Source: Gamsiella multidivaricata
Taxonomy: Eukaryota > Mortierellomycota > Mortierellomycetes > Mortierellales > Mortierellaceae
DNA: 64,000 nucleotides
Direction of reading: 5' to 3'
Assembly (NCBI RefSeq): GCF_025024155.1
Contig: NW_026251713.1
Span: forward strand, 62,001-126,000
This document shows positions 56,876 to 64,000 of the stretch, one piece after another; position 1 is the first letter of the stretch, and every line of letters starts with the position of its first letter. The notes beneath the pieces were generated by a model. That model had not been told where the DNA came from and searched no databases. It was given only the letters and a program-made list of their open reading frames with translations. The position numbers were made by a program, and so were the translations under genes.

Positions 56876-58099
56876 TTCAAAATTTGTAAGTTCAACATAC
56901 AAAAAATAGCGTGCATGAACACCCAACCCATTCTGAATTCTAACCAGCCATTTTTTTACTTGATTTGGGTGATTTCTGGTAGACAGATACTGTAGCAGAG
57001 CAGCCTAGCGTTCTTTTTCTTAAGGATCCATGATGGATGGGCCCACCCAAACAATCTAGTGACATATCTTGAATAGCTTACTTTCATTTGTATTTGCTTA
57101 ATAAAATCGCTCTTCCCGCTAGTTCCAATGCTATGCCATGGTCTAAATATAAGTGTTTCTAGTTGTGTAAAGGGTATAACCATCAAAGGCCTTTAATGCT
57201 GGACCTGTGTAGTTGGTTGCATGGCTGTAGTGCAAATTTGTAGTGGCCTTTGCCATGCCCAGATTAGGAAAATTGAGGCATGTGGGGGAAAAGAAACGCG
57301 TCGCTGTGCAACAGTCTTTTATCAAGTGTACTAGCTCCATACAACCATTTCCCCATCGTTCCCATATCTTGCCTCAGCTATACAGCTTCCATTCTTGCCT
57401 CAAATGTACGATTTCCATACCCTCCTTTATATCTTTATATTTACCATCTCATTTCTTCTTTTTTTTTTTTTTTTTTTTTTTTTTTTGTAGCACTCCATAG
57501 ATAGGAGTGGAAGGACCTTCCCCCATTGGAGGAACAGGAAGTGGAGGCTGCGACCGTAGACATAGCTTTAGTCCAGGATGCAAACATAAATATCCTCAGT
57601 ATTTATTCTCCTATATCTGCGCAGCCCCCCAGGGATTCACATGCGAAGCGTTTCGACACGGCTTCTAGTCCACCCACAATTCCGTCGTCACTAACGGAGT
57701 CAGTCGTCACAGTGCTCGTCCGCGCGCTCCACAAGACGATGTCGCGGACATGATGCCACTGTCGTTACGAGCAACGATTACACAAGCCATGTGCCAGATC
57801 AGTCGTTCGCAAAGAATCTAGTCGTGCTATACGGATATAATTCAGACGACAAATAGGGTATCCTGGATCGGTATTGCACCCAGATAGGAGTGAGCAACGA
57901 GATGCTCGAATTGTCCAAGTAAATTTCGTTCGACAAGGCCGAGGCCTTGGAAGAGGAGTCGAGGCTACTGACACGAAAATGAAATAAAATAAATATATAT
58001 TGTGGAAAGCGTAACCAGACACCGCCAAGAGCAAGTGTCCTTTGTTGCACAGCATGCGCGATGGTTTGATGTGTTTTTACTTTTTTCTTTTATTGTTCT
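56876..58099. other. 1.2-kb stretch between the two Fanzor loci, probable relic at its right side
   Basis: T-run at 57461-57486 (preceded by a CT-rich block). The part 57526-57990 has broken plus-strand frames (LTESVVTVLVRALHKT, MPLSLRATITQAMCQISRSQ) that may be the N-terminal remains of the decayed Fanzor at 58100. No intact gene. Confidence 0.35.
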
Positions 58100-59160
58100 A
58101 TGGCACTGATTCTTCCTTTTTTCTTCTCATTTAGATCTATGACCGTCAGCAAGACCCCAGCAGAGTCCACTAGGTCCAAGGTGAAGTACCTGACCGAAGC
58201 GATTCTGAGTCCAGATGTACTGCAGGAGGAATTTGACGATCAGGAGAGCTACATCGTGCTCGCCATCTACCCAAGTATTAAGAGTACCGTAGCAGCCGTA
58301 GTTGTGGGTCCACTTATGCCTGAAAGTTCCTGAAGCCCGTCCTTGCCCAAAGGAATACCATACCTGGAACAGCCAAAGACGCACAGAACTGCTGAGGCGC
58401 CTCAAAAAAGACAAATGAATTGAGGCTGCAGAGGACATGGCGAGCATCAGCGGTCTAGAAACAAGGATTCGACCAGTGAGGTGTTTCGATCCTCAAGAAA
58501 TCGAATTGATTCAGCAGTTCGGGAAGCTCAGGGATACATACCAGCAGCATGCAGACTCAGTCTTTACGGTCGAGAAGGAGATAAGGGTGTTCTGCGGATC
58601 GGAGGGACTGAAGGTTGCTCGTTATCGCAAGAAGCAAGGAGAGAAGATCGAGGTAGGGCGTGCAATCAATGGGATGCTCAGGGCAGCCCAGAAGGGAGCG
58701 AAGGTTGGTCAGAGAAAACCTATGGCCTTCATCGGCGATGGCGACTTCAAGTGCAAAAGCGGAGGACCGGTCAAGTTGCACAAGCTCGTACCAAGACCTT
58801 AGGTTCAGACATGCGGAAGCTGCAGAAGCGCTTTGTTCGCACTGATGAAGGCTGGCACGATAAGCCTAGGTCCATGACATTCTACTGATATGAATATTGC
58901 TGTGTGCACAGGCCGCCAGTGAAGGAATGCTGGTATGCTGCGTCACGAATTCCGAACGATGATATCTTTCTGCCAGAGAGTCCAGACTCAGGGCTGCTCA
59001 GTCATCTGTCCTGACCTGACTTGTGGTGGTTTTCAGCCATCGACATATGACGCAGTACACAAGTTGAGCCCCAAGGCCGGCCTCCAGTGCGGTCGGGAGC
59101 ACGACACTGCCAGAACATGGCTAATGCTACCTTCAACGGGTAAAGGACTCTAAGTGGCCT
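58100..59160 (+). pseudogene. decayed second Fanzor copy
   Basis: Pieces in different frames line up in the order of a Fanzor C-terminal half: DQESYIVLAIYPSIKSTVAA (RuvC-I, with Tyr at 58268 where Asp is expected), EYHTWNSQRRTELLRRLKKD (then a stop), a helical part ending LKVARYRKKQGEKIEVGRAI, AFIGDGDFKCKSGG, a Cys-containing remnant (SVICPDLTCGG) and LQCGREHD followed in another frame by NMANATF, the RuvC-III/zinc-ribbon area. At least three frame changes or stops are needed. It is more distant from the 53-57 kb copy than a local duplicate would be, so it is probably a separate family. Confidence 0.6.
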
Positions 59161-59318
59161 GACGCGCTGAACCTGAAAGGGCGTAAGTCACTCCTCGACT
59201 TTTATCCTATTCACCCTGAGCCTGACGTACAAATAGCATGTTTGTGTAACATATGTCTATAATCAGGTCACGGAGCACCTTTGCAGAATGTATTTTTGTT
59301 GCAGCTTTAATGAAGTAA

Positions 59319-60769
59319 CTAGTTGGGTCCCTGCGTTTGCGTCTGTCCCTGTTGTTTGAGCCATGTCTCCAAACTGTGCAGCCAATCCAGATATTCCGCC
59401 TCACTCACGAACAGACTGAACTGGACCTGGTTCAGGAACTCCATCTCCATCACATTGATCTCCTTCACGCTGATTCCTGTGACCTCAGACCATGTCTTGT
59501 TCGTAAACGTGTTGTCGTCGAGAAACTTGTTGGCAAGCATTAATGAAACTGTGAAGAGACGGAACTCGGATCCCTGTTGTCCATGTATAGAAGGATTGTT
59601 CTTAAGCAGCTTCTGGATGTATTTTAAGGATAGGAGAATGACCGAAGACGACAGTTGCGTTGCCGATAACACCTAGTGTTGGTAAAATATAATAGCAGCA
59701 CCAGAAGACAGTCAGTCGTCAGTTTTTGCAGCGGAAAAAAAAAAAAAAAAAAGACTGTTCCGTTTCTAGGCCCCGATTCACAATGTCTTACCTTCAAACA
59801 AAACTTTCTGAATGCAGGTCCAGCAGACGGAGGTACGCTTATCCGGTGAGGAACAACGTTGTAGGCGTTGCTAGAGGCGCCATTGATGTTGGGTCTTGTG
59901 TGCCAGAGGGTATAAACCATCACAGATGCAAATTCCGCGAGTTGAAGAGTGCTGGTCTGAGGGTTGATAACATGCTCCATAGCGCCAGAGTTGGAATAGC
60001 CGTTTCGGTGGTCTCTCGCATGATCACGATGTTGATGATGTTGTGGTTGCTGCTGCTGTTGCTGTTGTTGCTGCTGACTCTGCGACTTCACGGACGGGTG
60101 CTGGTGTAGCTGCTGATGCATATGTGGCTGCACTTGAATCTGGGATTGATGCGTGGGGTGGGACGTAACGACCGCTGGACCAAGGATTTGCTGGCGCTGT
60201 TGTGCTTGCTGTACCTGCTGCGCCTGTTGGGCCTGCATATGATGCTGTATTTGATGCTGTTGCTGTAGCTGCTGTTGAAGGTGAGTCTGCTGCGTTTGCT
60301 GGATGTAAGGCGGCTGCTGCGGCTGTTTGTACGAATGCGAGTGGGAGATGTTGTGTTGGGAGGTCGTTATCGGCTGTATTGACTGGATTTGCTGCTGATG
60401 GTGCTGCTGTTGGTGGGATTGGGGCTGGCTTTGAGGCATAGGCGTTACCATTGTTTGAAGAGGCATGTACTGTTGTTGCTGTTGCTGTTGCAGATGTATA
60501 TGGGTCGTGGGTTGCTGCTGCTGATATTGCTGGTGCTGCACCGGAACAGATGTTGTTGCTGCAGAATGATAATGCGCCGAGCCATAACCAGAGTCGGTAG
60601 GGGGCGCTTGGCCTTGGTTGGAGTAGACAGGCATCCTGGTGCCCATCGAATCCATAGATATTGGGGTCAAGGCACCTACGCCCAGCGAGGCTCGTCCATT
60701 TGGGTATGGCATCGGGTGTCCTGGCGGGATGGTCGTCTGGTAGTATGTGATGGGTGCGTGTGCGTCCAT
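59319..60769 (-). CDS. glutamine-rich cyclin, Clg1/Pho80-type
   Basis: Two exons on the minus strand. Exon 1 (60769 to about 59791) holds an N-terminal disordered half with long Gln/His runs, then the cyclin start LAEFASVMVYTLWHTRP and AFRKFCLK. After a GTAAGA...CACTAG intron, exon 2 (59672-59319) gives VLSATQLSSSVILLSLKYIQ, FRLFTVSLMLANKFLDDNTF, TWSEVTGISVKEINVMEMEF and FLVSEAEYLDWL-like helix ends. These helices match the cyclin box of Pho80-family cyclins that bind Pho85/CDK5-type kinases; the MVY-Trp-His pattern points to the Clg1 branch. The upstream sequence stays open in frame (AFAKSSPDYVSVKITDHIAI) up to a possible acceptor near 60831, so the true start may lie in an earlier exon. Confidence 0.8.
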
Positions 60770-61676
60770 GATAGCAATATGGTCTGTAATCTTGACCGAG
60801 ACGTAATCTGGAGAAGACTTGGCAAAGGCCTATCGATGGAGCAAGTATATTATTACGGAAGAAGAAAGGGGGAGGGGGAGGAGGAGAGGACGGAGGATGA
60901 GGGAGGGATTAGCTGAAAAGGATAAGGATGAGATCGAGGTCCTGACAACGGAGGAGGATGAGAACTAGGATTCGAGTCCGAGGGCCCACGACACGACGGA
61001 CAATGAGGAGGAGGAGGAGAAGGAGGAGGGGGAGATGACGATGACGGGGATGGGATGGGATGGAACGGGATGGGATGAGGCGAGGTGAGATGAGGTGGAG
61101 TGAGATGAGATGAGATGAGATGGGCGGGAGGAGAGAAGGATGGTCCCTTTGACTAGTCTATCCTGCTGGTTGTTGTCATTCACGCAACACCATCAAGACG
61201 CTGCTCCAGCTTACAATAGATTTGAAGTCTATTTGCATGCAGCTGAATAGCGAAAAGTACCGCCAGGCCAGAAATAAACAAGTGAGAGCGAGAAGAGGAT
61301 GAAGCATGTCATCACCTGGTGAGGCGATGATATGGCATTAGCATTGCCGTTGGCATGGAGTCGACCTGGCATGGATCTGGAGAGGAATCGGAGCCGCCCT
61401 CTGTCTCTGGTCTTTGTTTACCGCACTGCCATCCATTCCAACCATTCATCGAAATAATGACGCTGCCCTTCCGCACCAATCCTCGTCAGGTCATCTTGCC
61501 ACTATCTCCGATCGGAGCGCCTCCTCCCACTCCTTTGCTCCCCTAGCCCAGTGATCGAGCCGTCTTTTTATTTTTTTTGTTCGATGTGTCGAGGGCAAGG
61601 TTCCCAGACTTGAACAAGCGATACGAACAATGGAATCCGCGGTGAGCACGTCTCGGTGTAAGATACACTCATTCCA

Positions 61677-61904
61677 TCAATTAATAGTCAGTGGACGCAT
61701 AAAGGACAAATAATCTATGCAGTCATGGCCCACATCAACGGACTCTGCTTCTGCTGCTGTCTTGACGTTTCGGGCAAAGTGTTTGCGAGAAAGAGCTATG
61801 AAGTCATGATCGTAATTCACTATAGCAGTGATGAGGTTTGAATGTCTCATATTCCGTAGGAGACGCGTCGTGGCGGCATCTGCAGGCGTGTAGAAAATAG
61901 ACAT
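61677..61904 (-). pseudogene. possible XPG-I domain relic
   Basis: A short minus-strand frame reads IFYTPADAATTRLLRNM, then NLITAIVNYDHDFIALSRKH. The order (I-x-Y, P-A-D-A-A, about 20 residues, then A-x-x-x-x-D-H-D-x-x-A-L-S) fits the XPG-I motif of FEN-like nucleases. There is no XPG-N part nearby. The match is by eye and short, so it could be chance. Confidence 0.3.
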
Positions 61905-63007
61905 TTTTGTTAAGCAGGCATAAAGCGCGTGAATGCCTAGATCCTAAGGCGCACCCTATGTGCAGCGCATACTGTACACAAACCTATCGCTCAGTTACAT
62001 AAAGAAACACCTCCGCCCACCAGTAGGTTTGGACGTTTGTGTTGCATGAATGCGAGTGGGAATATCCAGGGCGCCTCTTCCCCTGAGACGATGTTGCATG
62101 AACTCGCTAAGACCCACATTGTGGGACAACTGCAGAGTGCCAACGTGCCGGACAAATCCCATCCACATGGGCAGATAGTTTACAGGGGTCACTCCGAGGT
62201 AAGAGAGACGGAAAAGGAGTTCGGTACATTTTAGTCGTCGTGGCAACGAATCGGCAGTGCAACGTGAACCCTTTCGTTCTTAGATGCTGATAGTCTGCAG
62301 TAGTAGCTCGCTTCTTGGATTCTAATATCCTTTATTCATACGGAAACTGTCACTGGACCTTCTCAGTGATCACGCATGTCTCTCCCTACCTCGAACTTGG
62401 TGAAGTATGGCTAATCCCCCCCACATTCCACAGGCGCATAGTCCGCCGTGCAACACGAAGACGCGATTTTTTTAAGCATCGAAAGAAGTAAAGCGATCAA
62501 CGGGTGTATACAATAAAATTCTCTCACCCCTTCCCGTCCTCTCTCGGGCTCTATTGTTCCTTTTCACTATCTGGTACCGCGTAAGATGCAGGAATAACAT
62601 GGTCTAATATGTTCTTTCCGTCGAAGGACGAATAGAAACCAGATCAGTCGACCATTATGTGTTTAGTGTGTCCCAGCCGACTGAACTCGGGCACTTGATT
62701 TGTGCTGTATTCCAGCCCATCATGTCGGGCGGCGGCAGGACCCAAGCAACCCGCATGCCTGAATCGCGGCGGGAAGCATAGGCAAATCTGACGGAAGGAA
62801 CCAACGATCCGTTGGCTTTGCCTTAATCAGGAAGGACGCGCTGTGGGTAATGAGCACGCGGAGAAACATGTGGAACTGGATCAGCTGGCATGAGGTACTT
62901 TGCCCTTGAGGAATTATCTCACCGGTAAAGACCGTTCTTTTTTTGTTTGTTTGTTTTTTCAAAGTAAAAACGCCTGCGAAGAGTTGATGGGAAGATTGAG
63001 TGGCGGA

Positions 63008-63165
63008 AAGAGAGAGAGAGAGGGTGGCAAAGAGCGACAGAGAGCGAGAAAGAGAGAGGAGGAGAGTTGAAAGAAAGGATGGGGGGAGAAGAGAGAAGAG
63101 AGAGACAGGGAGTGGGAGAGAAGAGAGAGCGGGCAAGAGAGGACGGGGGAGGAAGAGGGAGATGG
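63008..63165 (+). repeat. polypurine (GA/GGA)n tract
   Basis: Roughly 155 bp almost without pyrimidines on the plus strand (GAGAGAGAGAGGG... and related strings). Such tracts can form triplex DNA; no coding role is apparent. Confidence 0.7.
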
Positions 63166-63961
63166 AGGCACAGGCATGGGCGCACACCCCAATAAGACTC
63201 TTGGTCTACACGCATGGCACATGTGCATCCACACGAAGCATGAAGATGCCTACAACTGACATCCTGCATATATTGCATGTCCATAGTGCTGGCTTCCCTC
63301 GTCCGTCAAAGCGTTCCGCTGGATCTTAGTAAGGAGGGCGAGTATACGGTAGAAAAGAAGAGGTCCCTCCGCGGCAAACACATTTTGTGAGCAAACAGAA
63401 CAGAGCGACCAAAGCATCGGATGAGTTGGTTGGTTACACCCATTTCTTCCTTCTTTGCTTCTTCCTTACTTCCTTACTTTTTTACTTCTTCCTTCCTTCT
63501 TTCCTTCCTTCCTTCTTCCTTATCTTTCTTCTACTTTACAACTTTAACTTTCTCCGCTCATTTCCTCCTCTCTTTCCTTCTTATTTCTTCTTCACCTCCG
63601 TCGTCTCTTTCATTCCCTCCCCTCTCTTCTCTCGCCGTAATCTCTCGACATTTCCCAGCCCGCTGCTCCACAGACATTCGATTCTCGTTCCTCTCCAAGG
63701 TCAGCTCCCACAATCCACTTAGGCCGGACCCTTCCACCGTTCCTCAGTCCACTTCGTCTCCTTTGTCCTGTCTCGCCAACGACGCGCTCGGCAACACAGG
63801 ATCGACTTTCGACACGCGTACTCCCTCATCCATTCTTTTGGCTATAACAATACTTTTATCGTCACACATCCCGCTTCTCCACTTTCTTTCTTTCTTTCTT
63901 TCTTTCCTTTCTTTTGCCATTTAATTATCATCTCCTCACCTGTACTCTTGCTCCATCCACA

Positions 63962-64000
63962 ATGCGTGAATACAAACTGGTCGTCCTTGGCTCTGGAGGC
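63962..64000 (+). CDS. RSR1: Ras-superfamily small GTPase, Rap/RSR1 type (5' end only)
   Basis: The final 39 bases read MREYKLVVLGSGG, the start of the G1 region (P-loop GxGGVGKS) of Rap1/RSR1/BUD1 GTPases. The Arg-Glu-Tyr start is characteristic of the Rap branch, whereas Ras proper usually starts with a different second residue. The gene continues beyond the window. It is preceded by a long TTTC/CT-rich leader. In yeasts this GTPase sets cell polarity and bud or hyphal axis. Confidence 0.85.
   Translation, partial: MREYKLVVLGSGG

Larger units (their letters stand above)
60770..63961. other. 3.2-kb region upstream of the Rap/RSR1-type gene
   Basis: Left end is GA/GAT-rich (GGGATGGGATGG near 61050, GATGAGATGAGATGAGATG near 61105-61123). 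Contains a possible XPG-I relic at 61677-61904. A purine-rich (GA)n tract lies at 63008-63165. From about 63440 the sequence becomes an almost pure pyrimidine leader (TTCC repeats, then TTTC repeats at 63885-63913) before the ATG at 63962. No other gene was recognised. Confidence 0.45.

Noticed and set aside
63008..63165. CRISPR-like or satellite array in the purine-rich tract
   Set aside because: There are no regular spacers or repeat units; it is simple GA-rich sequence.

Overview
The window looks like nuclear DNA of a filamentous early-diverging fungus. Mortierellomycotina/Mucoromycota is the best guess from gene style: many short GT-AG introns, CT-rich leaders, T-tracts in introns, poly-Q/poly-S coding runs, and core genes such as TUL1, squalene synthase, MET2, CDC27 and PTC7. 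Gene models were built by eye from reading frames and splice consensus, so family calls are more reliable than exact exon ends.

Layout. 1-3.9 kb is repeat-rich: a broken tail of an LRR-like gene, a tRNA-Gln(CUG), and an 824-bp tRNA-headed retroposon with a poly-A tail and a perfect 15-bp target-site duplication. 3.9-17.5 kb holds AIM24 (minus) and CDC27/APC3 (plus) sharing a divergent promoter, an atypical Ser/Thr kinase, mitochondrial sulfide:quinone oxidoreductase, and homoserine O-acetyltransferase (minus). 19-34 kb holds TUL1/Dsc1, a MNN1-like mannosyltransferase (minus), a four-TM MARVEL-like protein, two tandem alpha-arrestins (the second damaged) and the PP2C phosphatase PTC7, which has a GC-AG intron. 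34-41.7 kb (minus) has a DDB1/Mms1/CPSF-A family propeller protein followed by squalene synthase. 44.5-46.7 kb is a disordered protein with an HMG-box-like segment.

46.7-63.9 kb is the accessory part. It contains a tRNA-Thr(UGU), duplicated T-tract repeats, an inverted-repeat element, a frameshifted zinc-finger relic and, at 53.0-56.9 kb, the most unusual locus: an XPG/FEN-type nuclease (E164, D166, D185, D187, D237 all present) that runs, through a lysine-rich NLS-like linker, into a Fanzor/TnpB-type RuvC nuclease with its zinc ribbon. A 7-bp stem with a CGGA loop follows five bases after the stop codon. A second, decayed Fanzor (RuvC-I Asp replaced by Tyr) follows at 58.1-59.2 kb, and a possible XPG-I relic lies at 61.7 kb. 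A glutamine-rich Clg1/Pho80-type cyclin (minus) sits between them. The window ends in the first 13 codons of a Rap/RSR1-type small GTPase.

The housekeeping genes serve separate pathways (sulfur metabolism: SQR, MET2; ubiquitin: CDC27, TUL1, DDB1-like, arrestin adaptors; sterols: ERG9; signalling: PTC7, kinase, cyclin, Ras-type GTPase). They do not form an obvious cluster.
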